Below are positions 49,501 to 63,100 of a stretch of DNA of 64,000 nt, one piece after another. The DNA lies in NCBI RefSeq assembly GCF_030463565.1, contig NC_134646.1, positions 40,121,240-40,185,239 on the forward strand, given 5' to 3'. The stretch is from Pelecanus crispus. Lineage: Eukaryota > Chordata > Aves > Pelecaniformes > Pelecanidae. The notes under the pieces are model-generated. The model had not been told where the DNA came from. It worked only from the letters and a program-made list of their open reading frames with translations, and searched no databases. Each line of letters opens with the position of its first letter. The stretch's first letter is position 1. Made by a program: the position numbers and the translations under genes.

Positions 49501-52500
49501 TAGCATTGCACAGGCAGTGGGCTGAGAAACTAGTAACAGACTTTTAAAACAGATGGTGTAGTTGCAGCTCTGTATATCTGAGGTGTGTAGGATCTTTGTT
49601 GGGCAACTATCAACAATGGTATCAGGTCTGATCTCATGCAGGTTAACCTAGTGCTGTGACTCCCTTTGAAGGCAAGACTTTTTAAAAGAAATCTGCCTGG
49701 CACTTCTGGCATTTTGGAGGCAGCATGTTACAAACACATCAACAAGTTTCCTCACTGTTGATGGCAAAACAGCCTTTAGCATCATTCCATGATCTGGCTT
49801 TGATGTGTACCGGACCCTTGTATATTGTGTACATAGAGTATACCTGTATCAGAGTACCTTACAGTGGAGATAGGTATCTGGCTTATTCTGTCCCAAGGTA
49901 TTTAAAAACAGAAAAAAACTTTCCAGATTGAGGTCTCTCAGCTTGAAAAAGGTGCCTGTTGAGGCTTACTTTTCTTTCTAGCTACATAGAAAGGGGAGTT
50001 TGATTTCTGAAATGCAAGATGAAGCACAAAGAAGAAATTAAGCTGGCTTTACTCATAACAATTTTAAATTTGCAAGTCTCTGAGTGTGCTCCTAAAGCAG
50101 TTGCCCATGGTTACTTTACTGACTTTATCAGGAGTTGATGGTATTTACCTTGCTATTGATTTATGGTTGTTAACAGGGCATGGAATAAAAGAAATAGTTT
50201 CAGAAATTATTGTCTTTCAGCTGTATAGAGTTTTTGTGCTCTTCTTTCAATTGTCTGCCTTCCTTCTCTGTAAGGCATAGTTTGGGAAAATTCCTAAATG
50301 AAACATCCTTTTGGGTGGGAGATCAGTGTGGCCTTGACTAAAGTCTGTTATGCAATTTGTTAAACCAACAACTATTAATAACAGTTGTACTCTTACCCCC
50401 AAGATGTGGTCCATCCAGGTCAGGGATGAGGCAATAAGGCTGAGCACCAGTGCTGTGTGGCACTGCTCTATGCAGTAGTAGGTTTTTTTTCTCCATTACT
50501 TTGAGCTTGTCTGCTACATAACATGAAAAGCATTTTCCATAGCTGAACCTGAGGCTAAGCAAACCTCCAAGCTCTCATGTGCAGACCAGCTCCCTTCGGA
50601 ATTAAGAAATAAAGTCTCATGCCATTGCAGCCGTGATCAGCTGTGCTCCTCAGCCTCCTGCAGTAGCGCAAGGAGGCAAGTTGTGTGTCATGGTATATCT
50701 CTGAGGAATGGGCAGATTCTGGCTTGAGAGAGTTGTTTTGCTTCAGGCTGAATCTCAGTGGTATCTTGGTTTCATCTACTAAATGAGTTTCATCGTAGTC
50801 AGAGGTCAAGCCTCGGTAATCCATGACTGCTCTGTAAACCCTGAAGCATCTCAAAAAAGAAAGGGGAAAAATAATGGAACGACATAAACTTTGTCTTTCA
50901 GTTACAAGAATTAAACTTTGGAAAAATCACAACATACTGACAGGAATAGGCCAAAAGGAATTGGGTTTTTGTCGGTTAGAGGAGAGAAGGATGAGGGAGG
51001 GTGTAAGCCTTGAGCTTGTGAAAGGCTATAGTAAAAGGGATGGTAATCTGTTGTTCTTTGCCACTGAGAGAATTGCACAAAATAGTACACCTACCTTGCA
51101 ATAAGGATGATCCAGAGTGTACGGAGAAGAGAGTGAATTTAAGAGTAGTTAAGCCCTGGAGCAGATTGCTGAGACAAAGGTTTGTATTCCCTCCATGGAA
51201 AATTTTGAAGAAAGGATGGATGAAAATTGGTCTGGCGGTGCCTGCCTCTGTATCAGTGACACTGGGCTTAGATGCTCCTTTGAGTTCCTTTTTGGTAAGA
51301 GTTCTGTGATAACAGCCTGATTCTTGTAAATGCTGAGTAAAAGATGTATTTGCTGAATACCTGTTTCTTCACTTAAATAAGCCTGCAAAGTAAGCACACT
51401 ATTTTAACATCTTGTGTTTATCATCTCCAGCTGGTCCTCTTCAGAGTTTGACTTGAATGAAATCCGCCTGATAGTTTACCAAGACTGTGAGAGGAGAGGC
51501 AGACAGGTCTTATTTGATTCCAAAGCAGTCCGCAAAATTGAAGAAGCTGTGGTTCAGGTATGAAATGCTAATTTTGCTTTTGTCCTACTGCTCTTTTGTT
51601 TCCCTTACCAAAACCAGGAATTTTAATATGACAGCGTCAACTTCTTAATCTTACTTGTAATCTCTCACTTGATTGTGATTCTGTGATAGCTGCAACAAGA
51701 ATGTGTTAGATTCCAAAAAGCCTATGAACACATATCTGGTATTTGGAATTTATAATATAAATATGGTATTGAAACTTAATAACTTAGAGCTGATTCAAGC
51801 AAAGCAATCTATACCCCTTTAAACTGAGTATTTCCTTAGCCTTTCTAATGTCAACTGGTATTGTTTTTTGTTGTTAGCCCTGGTTGTGCAGTCCCATTGT
51901 TCCAGTGATGTCTAGCATGTCTCTAAATGTGCTTGTCTTCCTTTGGTGTTTGGAATAGTAAAAGGTGTTGGCTTTATGTGAATTAAAACAACTCCACTTT
52001 GGCTAACCATGCTGTAATGTGTAAGACTGACACGTGGCAATATAAGACCAGTAAGTTTTGGTGACGCACATAGAAGCAAGAGTAGGTGCTGTCAAGATGC
52101 AAATTCTTTGTGCTGCTTTCCAGGCACACAAATTGTGGAGCAATGCTTCCAGCAAACTTAGGTGATTTTAAGACAAGTAAACCAATAGTGTTTTCTGGTT
52201 TGTGGTCATGTTGGGTTTTTTCCTACTAGCTCTGTGTTTCTCTTCTACATTGAATTATTTCAATGTTTTGTTTGTTTTGAAGCCTTTGTTACAACCAGCA
52301 GCTTCAGCCTGTTGGACTAGCATGGCTTGTTGTAGAATCACTAGCTATATACGAATAGTTGTGACTTGTAGAAATTATTTACAATGATGCTTAAAAACCA
52401 GCAATCTATATTTCAGTCACACTGCAAGTATGTGTGCCATTGTGCCAAATCAGTAAGACTGATGAGCATCTACTTAAGAGGGTAAATGGGTCAGACTGGT

Positions 52501-54120
52501 CTGTTAATCTTGCTCCCACCCCCCACCCCGCCCTCACCCCCAAATTGTTACTTTGTATCTTAAAGTTGGCTTAAAACACACAGCATGTGAAGAAGAAATA
52601 CATTTCTGGCTTCATTTAAATGCTCAAATTACTCCACTTGCTTGAATACTTTAGAAGTTAACTACAAAATGTCCTATTGGAAACTCTGTGCAACACTGAC
52701 ATAAAACAGATTATAACCTCCCTCATAACACATGGTACAGGCTATAATCTGTTTTCTAGCCAGACACTAATCTAGGTACCCTTTTAAAATAGCCAAAGCA
52801 CTTTGAATGGTGTGCAAACGCATAGATAATAAGTGATCTTGAATGTTTGGGTTTTTGTTTGGTATGTTATCAAACAGTGAGCCTAAAACTTGATTTATTT
52901 AAAGTTAAAGCAAAATTACTCTCAGGCTCAGTCCTGTTTAAACTGAAGTCAAGAAAGTGTGTGTGTGTGTATACTGTGCATTTATCCATTTTCCTGAAAT
53001 AGAGTAAAGCTTATTCACATGGTCTTTAAAGTATGCAGTAAAGTTACTTGGGAGAACTAGCAGGTCTGTATTCCATTTCACCATATGTTTGTTTAATATA
53101 CTGCATTTCTTTTCAGTGTTCTTCATCTAATCTCCAATTCTTTCTGCAGATGGCATATATCAGACCACTTTTATTAGGCACTTTTTGTCAATAGCTCATT
53201 AAACATGTGACTACTGACACTGGTGCATTTCTAAACCCTTAATGACAGTCACATTGGGATTAGATAAGCAATGGCACATAAATACTATGCCAGGAAAAAC
53301 TGCACAAAAGGAGTGCAAATATAGGGTAAAATATAGAAGTCCAGGATTTTACTTTTTTTAACATGCTAGTAGGCTTATTTTTAAATCAGTAAAGGAGCTC
53401 TACTATCACTGTAGTTTAAACTCAACTTTTAAAAAAAATGACAGATCATCTACACCACTTTTGTTGGCTTGCTCTTCTTTTTCTTCTGCATCTTTCCTTT
53501 TGCCCATTTCATCATATGTCATCATGACTTGAGTATTCTAAAACTTGCTACAGTTACTGCACTGTAGTATTAGAAGTGTTCATCTTAAAAATCAGTCTTG
53601 TGGAATATTCTACTTTTATTTCAATTTAATTTCCTGTTACTGTTCTTTTCTTGTCTTGCTGAACCCAAAATATGTGATGTAAATTTGGCTATGGCTGCTT
53701 TTTACTAGCATCTAGGTTATTACTGTTTCTTTTTGCCTACTTGCTTGTTTTTTCTGTAAACTATCTACATGTACCTTGTTGGCATTTTAAAATAAATTGG
53801 TTGATCTCTGCCAATGCACGTTCTCAATGAGGTAAACCATGCTGGTACAAAATGAGACTTATAAAAATACACTTCATTCCAATGTGCACCAAATGAATGA
53901 ATGTTTACATTAATACACATTAAATATATGTTCATTAAGGGATTTTGAATTTATTAAACATATAAAAAGAGTGCGAGATAAGCTTTTAAGACTTTCTAAG
54001 TGGTTTTCATTGTTGCAAGGTTACACTTTTGCTCCCTTCATACAAATCATTTCAAATGCATGTGAGAAGTGTGTTTGAAATAATGTCAACCTTTTAACTG
54101 ACATCTAATGGACATTCAAC

Positions 54121-54151
<31 letters not shown>

Positions 54152-57100
54152 AAGCAGCCATTAAAGAAACCAAGTCAAGAAAATTGTATTAAGCAAATCC
54201 CAGTTAATTAAATGCAGCTTGTCTTTTGAAGCATGTATGAATAGCATTAATGTACATCAGTATCTTTCCAAGACTTCCTTTACACCTTTCTGATCAGATC
54301 TAAGATGTTAAAATATAGTGACTTGGGAGTAAACTTTGAATTAAACAGTCATCTGGATTTAAACATTTATTTGCTTGCCTTTTTTTACACAACTCCTTTA
54401 CAAGTTTAACAAATAGATTTTTATAACCTGGTAGTTCTACCAAATGATGAATTATTCAACTCTTGGTTTCGCTGGCTGTTCTGTTTAAGAAATCTGTTAA
54501 TCAGTTGGGGAGCAAAAGTTTTATATGCAATTTGAGTGATTAATTGTGCAAATGATTACAGAAATTGGTTTATAAGCAACCCATAAGCTGAGATTTTGTT
54601 TATGTCAAGTTTGGCAAATGTTGCACAGAGCGATTCATGACAATTGGGGATGATCTTCCAGTGGAACTTTTGACTAATTACTCTGACTATGTGCAATACT
54701 ATGAAAACTTGTCTCACAAGATAAATGTGAGAGTAATTCTGCACTTTCTCTGATGCTGGCCTTTTTAAAAAATCTTAAACTCATTTTTTGAACCAAATAA
54801 CAGTATCTTTTATTTCTGTTGATTACCTGTAGTTTAAGAAAAATCTTGCTGTGATATGTTTACAGATGGGAGGTCTTATGTTTGCTTTAGTTGTTTTCAT
54901 CATATTGCTCTGTTTTGACACAGAAAATGGCAGAGGATGCTTCTGTAAAAACTTCTGCCAAGAACTGCCAAGCAAGCAATGGGAACAACAATATTTCTTC
55001 CCATAGTCCCTCAATAAGCTGTATGCAAAATATCAAAGAACAGATACCAAAGTATCAGGTAATGTTCGTTACTTTTCTTGCTTGTATTTATCCATTTTAC
55101 TGAAGAAGTTTGTATATAAAAGCCTTAACTTATATGCATTGAAAGACTAGTTATACTTCCAGTATATTACAAGTTAATCTGAACCTTGAGATATCTACCC
55201 TATCTTTAAAGTCTTGTAGAGTAAGAAAATGTGGGTACGTCTTAAGCTTTTGGTCTGTCTTGGTCTTGTCTTTGAAAGAGTTACCAAAAATATTTAATAG
55301 CATTATTATTTGTGAAGGCCATAAAAAGCACTATGCTGTTCTCTGTTCTTGGTTTGAAAGATGTCTACCTATGCTTCAGGTCAGTTCTGAAGAAGCTGTT
55401 GAACATGGTATATTAAGAATCCCTTTAGTCTCTCTTACTATAACATGAAATTTTTAAAAGAACTATTTTTTTAGGTACTCTGGCTGTTTCTCAGTAAAAG
55501 CATAAACATTTCATCTAGAAAAATTTAATTTGAAGCATGTATAGGTTAAGGTATTAAAAAATGATGCTTAACTTCGAAGGTAAAGTGATTTCCTTCAAAA
55601 TTGACAAACTTCTCTCCATATTTGCTATTGATGATCAGCCTTTGAAACAAAATAAGAAATTGGTCTCGTTATACTTAGAAACAGAGTCTTCACAAAGTAT
55701 TTTCCAGTCAAAAGTGTTTCTGAGAAGCTTTCGATAAGGGCAGGGAAGGAGAATTTACTCATCTGAATAAGGAAGACAGGTTTTGTGGTATGGATCCCCA
55801 AGCATTAGACTAAGTCCTGTGAACACCTACAGATCTCATCAAACACTGTTATATGGCAATGTTGCTGGACACAGCTATTTCTTTGCAAATGCAGTAGGTC
55901 TTTTCTTCTTTCTTGCCTTTGGAGGTCCCCCGGGAACAAGGGTAACAATGTCCATCTAATGAGCAGAACAGAGTATGTCTTCCAGCTGTACTTGCTTGTA
56001 ATTGCATTCAGTGTGTTAGAAACACACAGGATCTTAGTCTGCATGGACAAGCAGAACTTACTTGTATTCTCCATTCAAAATGTAGTACTATGGCACTATA
56101 TAAAATTGAAATAGTATGCCAAGTTATTACTGACTTTGCTCTTCCCGTCTTGTCTGTGTAGTACACCAGACCAGCCTCTGATGTCAACATGTTGGGAGAA
56201 ATGATGTTTGGCTCAGTGGCAATGAGTTACAAAGGCTCCACCTTGAAAATTCACTATATACGGTGAGTGTCCTTTTCTGTGATGCACTCTCTTGTCAGGC
56301 ATTTGGAATTGATGACTCACTGAAATGACTGTTTATCCTTTCAGCTCTCCCCCACAGCTGATGATAAGTAAAGTCTTCTCAGCCAGGGTAGGAAGCTTCA
56401 GTGGAAGCAACAATAAGTAAGAACATTATTTTGATTTTCTTCTTTTTTTTTTTTCTTCCCCATCCAATGCAGTTGTCTTTCCTTCTTTCTCCTTTTGTAG
56501 TCCTTCTGTCACTGCTTGTAAATTTGACTTAGCCAAAGTGGAAAAGTCTAGGAGAAAATCAGAAGTGGTGGCTGTGGCGAAGGATTCTCTTGATAGATCC
56601 CAGCCAGGTCACCCAAGTTTAAAAAAAATAAAATCTCTGAGTTTCTGCTTCTTAATTTGTCCGGGGCATGCAATAAACTTCAGAGGTTAGGTGCTTTGGA
56701 TAATCAAAGCCTCTATATCTTCCTGTTGCCAGAAGGGTGAAGAAGGGGTATATGATGAGAAGGCTTTGTGTCCCTGTACCCCACTTCTGTTTCCTTCAAC
56801 AATGACAGAAGGTATACTGTTTCTCATCTGTTCCCTTTTTCCTTGTCCCGAAAATGGGCAAATGTGAATAAACTGAATCCCAAATGTGACGTACAGAAAC
56901 TTACAATAATTCAAAGAGGGAGCCTATATAGAAAATAAATGCCTATTTCCTTACAGTTGCAGAAAACCTACTGGTCCTTGAGTTTGACTGTAAAGTTAAT
57001 CTTCAGCCTTCTCTTTTCCATAAAACGAGCCTAATTCTCAACTAATGTTAATACCTATTGATCACATTCTTAAGGAACACTGGCTTTTTCCCCCTTTTTA

Positions 57101-60100
57101 GCTTACAAGATAGCTTTGAATACATCAACCAAGATCCTAGCTTGGGAAAGTTGAGCTCGAATCCGAATGGTTTGGGAACCTGTCGCAGTGGAAGTAACTT
57201 AGGTAAATATTTCCAGGTTCTGTGTCTTTGTGACAACATGAGGCCATCTGTTTGTTCAGTTTGGTGGTTTTTTCCTGTGTATCACCTTCTTTTTTTTTTT
57301 CTTTTTTACTTTTTGCATTGCATTTTCTCTACATTGCTTTTGTTTCGTAGGTGTGTTACAGCTGTGTAGCAGCAAACTGCTGCAGGGTGTGTCTGAAGGA
57401 GGTCGCCTCCGGCTCATCCGCAGTGCTTCTTTCTTTGCAGGTTTGTGTGGAATGCCAACCACAGTGTGACCCATCTGTATGCACACACAAATCCAGCTCC
57501 TTCTGAATCCTTGCAGGACATACATAACTACTCTCTAGAAACAGAAAGGGCTAAAATGGTGACAACAGATGTATCTGGCTTATACTTAAAAATCTTTCTT
57601 CCAAAAAAATAGCTAAATTAATTGCTTTTTGTTCATATTTCTTTTCCAGTTCCTGCGTTTAATTTTAAAGGTATTTTTATGCAGTGTTTTTAATAATAAA
57701 CGAGCCCTTATGTTTCTTAGAGAACTTATGTTTCCTGGCTTATAGCTGATTTCTTGCTAGTGTGCAGGTGTCTTGCTGGTGTACAGCTTTTTCTTCTCTT
57801 ACCTCTTGCTACTTTTTTTTTTATAATTTGATGGCAGACATGCAGAATTAATTCTTGAGCTAAGTCTGGGAGGCTTTAAGGTTTTTTCTTTAACAGTATC
57901 AACTTTAATTTTCAAAACTTTAAACTACACAAAGTCTCTTTTTACAGGCATACTGATGACCCATGCAGGTGGGTAGATCTTAGGCCAAATTAGTTCTGTT
58001 AATTGCAAAAATGTGAACTGGAATACCAATGCATTTTCTTCACAGCCTTTGCAAATCTTGCATGCTCTACAATTTGAGTGACTCTGCACTACTAACACTT
58101 TAATGTAATACAACATAGGTTGACTATTTCTTACTGTGATGCTTTGTGGATAGTAAATTTCTGCTTGGGGAGTGAATCAGAAGCTTAATGGACCTATTTG
58201 ACCATTTCATTATGATGTTGACCTATGTAAAATGACAATCTTGCACATACAAAAAAAGTGTCAAGTGTGACAGATGGGGGTACCACCAGCTCTCATTTTC
58301 AAAGCATATCTGATTTCTGATAATGTAGACTGTATTCACATTCTTAAGCTTCTTAGAGATGTTTTTAGATTGGGGCAAATAACCAACTTCCTCTAGTAAC
58401 AGGATACTTAGCATGGAATACTGTTTGCTGCCACCTTTGCTCACACCATACTGCTTATTTGGAGTAACAGTACAGGACGTAACTTTGCTGTTTTATGACC
58501 TTTAAACTTTAACTTTTTTTTAAATGCTGACAAATAGAAAATATTACATAACTCATTATACTATTGATCTAATCTGTTTGTTTTAGCACACAGCACGCCT
58601 GTTGATATGCCTAGCAGAGGACAAAATGAGGACAGAGACAGTGGCATTGCTCGGTCAGGTATCTGCTGTCTGTCTTGTTTGCCTGCTTTTGTAATTATGT
58701 TACAATTCTTTGGTGCAGTTATTCACCTGAAATATAAGCACCTTATGACCCATAAATCCAAATTTTTTTGGATCTGCTAAGTGGTTTTCCATCTGCTTTT
58801 GCCCCAAGCCTCAATGCAAGAATATTTGTAATGATATTCTTTGTTTACAGCCATTATTTTCTGGTTTCTTAACCAGTTTATAATTTGGAGAAAGAACTGG
58901 CTGGAGCCTTTACTAAAGCAAGGGAAGAGAAGATGTTTTTGCATTGAATAGGAAAAGGAGGCCAGGAGACCTGTCTGTTGTAATGGGAGGGCAGTACCTC
59001 TTAGGACAGAATGCTTTTAATGAGAGTAAGATGACTTTTAGTATGTTCTAGCAGGGAAGATCTCTGACTTTATAAGAAAGTCCTCAGGCAGCATGATTTA
59101 CTTAAAATAATTGTGTCTCCTGTTGCAAGTGAGTTTTGTGAAAAAGATTAGTAAGCAAGAGCAATATGTGTGGGAATTTGTTCCCAGTTAGAGTATGAAG
59201 AAAAATATTTAACCAGTGCTCCTTGTAATTCAGTATATGTGGGGTTTCTTGCTTTCTTGATAGCATCTCTGAGCAGTCTTCTGGTGACTCCTTTTCCATC
59301 TCCAAGCTCTTCATCATCATCTTCTAGCAGCTACCAACGTCGCTGGCTCCGAAGTCAGACAACCAGTTTAGAGAATGGAATTATTCCAAGGTGGTGAGTG
59401 CAACACCTTTCTTCTTACAACAGCTGTTTGGCAGTAATTTAAGCTAAATAGACCCTAAGCCTCTTTTCTTTAAAAGGACAAATCCTGTTATTGAATGCTC
59501 TCAATTCAGTCTGACTTCTGTGTATGTTATATAAGACTGCCAATATGAAGAAAGATCAATTTTTCACTGACTATGAACTGCAAGGCCTGATTTGAAATAT
59601 ACTTATTTTTATTGAACGTATAGGCTGTGTCTGAAGCCACATTCTGAAAAGCAAATTAAAGTGTTTCTGAAGGAGCAGAGCATCCTGTTGAAATGAAATG
59701 GACTGGACTGTAATAGCACTGCTGCCATAATTACATTATACTGTGATGAAGTCTGACTAGTGAGCAGTTACTGAAATTTTGGAGTAATAGTCTATGATGA
59801 CTCTCTTGGCTGGTATAGGATGTTCTAGATGTGACTTCTGCCAAAACAGGAAGAAAAAAAAAGAAAGCTATGATCAAAAAGCTTGGCTTCTGGTTTGGAA
59901 TTTTATTAGCTTTTGTAGCTTAGCGGCATAACAAAGCATGGAATGCGGCAGACCTTTCATAGCTAATAAGCAAATTCTTCCCTTGTCAGTTGCAAAATAG
60001 CAAATGATTCTTCATTATCTGCTCATAAGTACTCATCCACCTGCACCCAGAGACAGCATGGAACTAGTAGAGAGCCACAAGAAATTCCTATTGTTTGGCC

Positions 60101-63100
60101 TCTCTCCCTCTTCACTCTTTCAGTTAAGAGAAGCTTAAAAGCTGCCAGTTAAAATATGTCGTCAGTAATAAACAAAAACAAAACCTTTTTGAAGAAACTT
60201 CTTTTCCTTGTGTCAACACTTGCACCTTTTTCCTAGATAGTCTTACTGAATCATTTTTAACATGAAGAATCATGCAGTGATGCTAATGTAGCAGTCATGC
60301 TTTCTGCATCATGCTTGCAGTTTAGAATAAGGTAGTAAGCATTTTGCTTTCTGTAAATCGAAGTACTTCTTAGTCTAGTTTCCTAAAGAAATAAGGCTGA
60401 GAGCAATGCATGCAAAAAATTAAAACATTTAGGGTAAATAAGATAATTTCAGCCCAGCTTAAGAAGTAGCCAAAGTTTCACAAATAGAAATTTCCTCAAA
60501 GTGTTATGAAAGTAACAAATTGTTTAGAGGAAAGTAGCCTTTTTGGGCTGCTTGTTCACTGTAGGGAGTAGGTTGTGTTTCTTCCACATTGGAGAATCTA
60601 TGCTGGGGAAAGATATTGGAAGCAGGACATTGTTATTTCCACTATCTAGAACTACTCTTGAAATGAGATTCTTTCTAAGCCAAAAAGCCTCTTCAGATAC
60701 TTGTTTTCTGATTACTCGCTAGAGAAACAGTAGAATTCTGGTTGGATGCTTCAGTGACAGCAGAGTTTGCACTTCAGTTTGTGCAGCCAAGATTCTACAG
60801 TCTCTGTGACTGGTGTTTGAGGCCAATAGCTCAAAGAAAATGAGATGTCTAGCTGGAACTCCATGTAGTCAATTGGCAGGCAAGCCAGATTAGCAGCTTT
60901 GTTGAAAAGGGTTCTCTCACAGACCTAAATTCTTCAGTTTCTGTTCCTGGGAAGCAGTACAAAAGCTTGTGATGTTTTTTAGATGCTGACTGACCGTCCT
61001 TTCCCAACTTCCTTGGGAATTTCTGTCTCTGCATGCAAGTTCCTGAAGTTCAAATGAGGTTATGTTATTTGTCTTGAACTCTGGTTTCCCACAAGCTGTT
61101 TTTTTGGGTGTTTTTTGTTTTGGGTTTTTTTTTTTTTTGCTAGGGTTTTATGGTGTGTGTGTTTTCCTGTATTCCTGGACTCATACCTCTATGATGATAA
61201 ACTTTTGTATATTTAACGTTTTCAAACCAGTTAAACTGTAAACCACTTATTTTTAGAATGAACTTAGAATGAATGCTTAGCATTCAGGCTTTCCTCTTGT
61301 TAATTGCTTCATAGTGGTCTATAAATGTCATAGGCTCCATTTCAAGATAATTCTGATATGAAAAGCCTTCAAGCTTTTAATTACTACTCACTGATATTGC
61401 AGTCTTAACTCACAAAGAAACTCCAAAACCGAGCTATTTCCATATGAGCTGCTGCTCTGAATGTCTCCATTTGTATTCTAATGGCTTTCTTGTCTGTTCT
61501 TATCCTTCTCCCCTTACAATTTTTCAGTGGATTAAAAGCCATTATTTAATTAAAGTTCCTTCCAAAAGACATTTTGACCATACTATTTTACTTATTGATG
61601 TATATACTTTTTAAAGATGTTTTTTCAGTGAAATTGATCAAGAAACTTTAAGCAAGAAAAAATAATAGTTCTGTAAATCCAGCAACATCAATATCTAGCA
61701 CTGCAATGCAAGTATTTGTGGAGAAACAGGGTGAGGGGATTGCCGCCCTTTTGTATAATGACAGAAAAACTTATGTTGGGCTGGGACTTGTGGATATCAT
61801 CCAAATCAGTTGCCTGTGCAAAGGACTAGCTTGGAATTTAGATCAGGTTGCTGTGGAACTTGTCTGAGTCTTGAAAATCTCCAAGGATGGGGATTCCACA
61901 GCCTCTCTGGACAGTGCCCTCCAGTGTATTGAGCATTTCCCCCCATTTGGCATCCTCTGCAAACTCAGTGAAGGTGTGTTTTGATCCACAAGCAAGGCTT
62001 ATAATAAAGATATTGAGCAGTATTGATCACAGTATCAACCCATGTGTAATATTGAAAAGTGGCATAACTGTTGAAAGAAATGTGGCAGAATTATCAAGTG
62101 AATCAACAGAACTTGGGGGAATAATAATGGTTGTAAAATAGCCACTGTGTATTTTTTTTTAGCAGAAAACAAAGCATTTTAAACTGAAGTATATCCAACT
62201 TTGAGCTAGGCACACATGTAGGCGTTAGTAATTACTGTGAAAACACAAACTTAAGTGGTGACATTTTGTCTTCAGTTAAAATAGAAAGTTTTATTGTGCA
62301 TGGTTTAGTGCCTTAAAATGCCCATCCTAAGATGCTGGAACAGTATAGGTAGCACGTTTCCAAACTTCCCTTGTGAGCAGCAGTACAGATTCAAGAGCAT
62401 CATGGACATCCTGCTGAGCACCTAGGTAGGAGCTTGAGTGCTGGATGCAGTTCAGAGCTCTGAAATGACCTTTAACCTTTTTTGCTAATGATTTTGTGTG
62501 TTATGTCTCCATTCCCTTTTCTTAATCTCCCTTAAAGAAATCCAGAAGGAGGTATTCTGTAGTAGCTCTGTTTCAGAGGAAAGTGTTCACATTACTTTAG
62601 GAGCTGGCCTCTTGTGGGTTGCCTTTCTCCTATCTGAGCAAAGATAGGTCTTATCCATCAAAACGTTGGGTATTCTTTGTTCAGAGACAGGTGACAGCAA
62701 AGTCTTACGTAGTCAGTCAAAGGACACCTAAGAATGAATAACCTTCTCTGTATAGAGAGATATGGATAGAAGACAAATTACCTCTCAGTACATAGATAAC
62801 TGTCCTAACAAATCTGTCTTACAGGTCCACTGAAGAAATGTTTAGTATGGCTGATGAAAGCTGCAGCTCCAATCCTGCAATGGTTCGGAGGAAAAAAATT
62901 GCAATCAGCATAATCTTTTCTCTGCCTGAAAAAGAAGAAGCACAGAGAAACTTCCAGGATTTCTTTTTCTCTCACTTTCCTCTTTTTGAATCTCACATGA
63001 ACAAGCTGAAATATGCAATAGAAAAGGTACAGAATACTAGTTTGGCTTAATGTGGAAAAATAAGTGTCAAGCAGAATGAAGTATTCTAGAATCTGATAGA

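Larger units (their letters stand above)
28525..51430 (+). other. FNIP2 intron 1 (22.9 kb)
   Basis: The first intron of FNIP2 is bounded by GTGAGC and TCATCTCCAG. It contains simple repeats, a transposon-like relic (31195-31385) and a CR1 fragment near its end. The longest open frame in it (152 codons, 44542-45000) matches nothing I know and is within chance expectation. No RNA gene was recognised. Confidence 0.75.
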
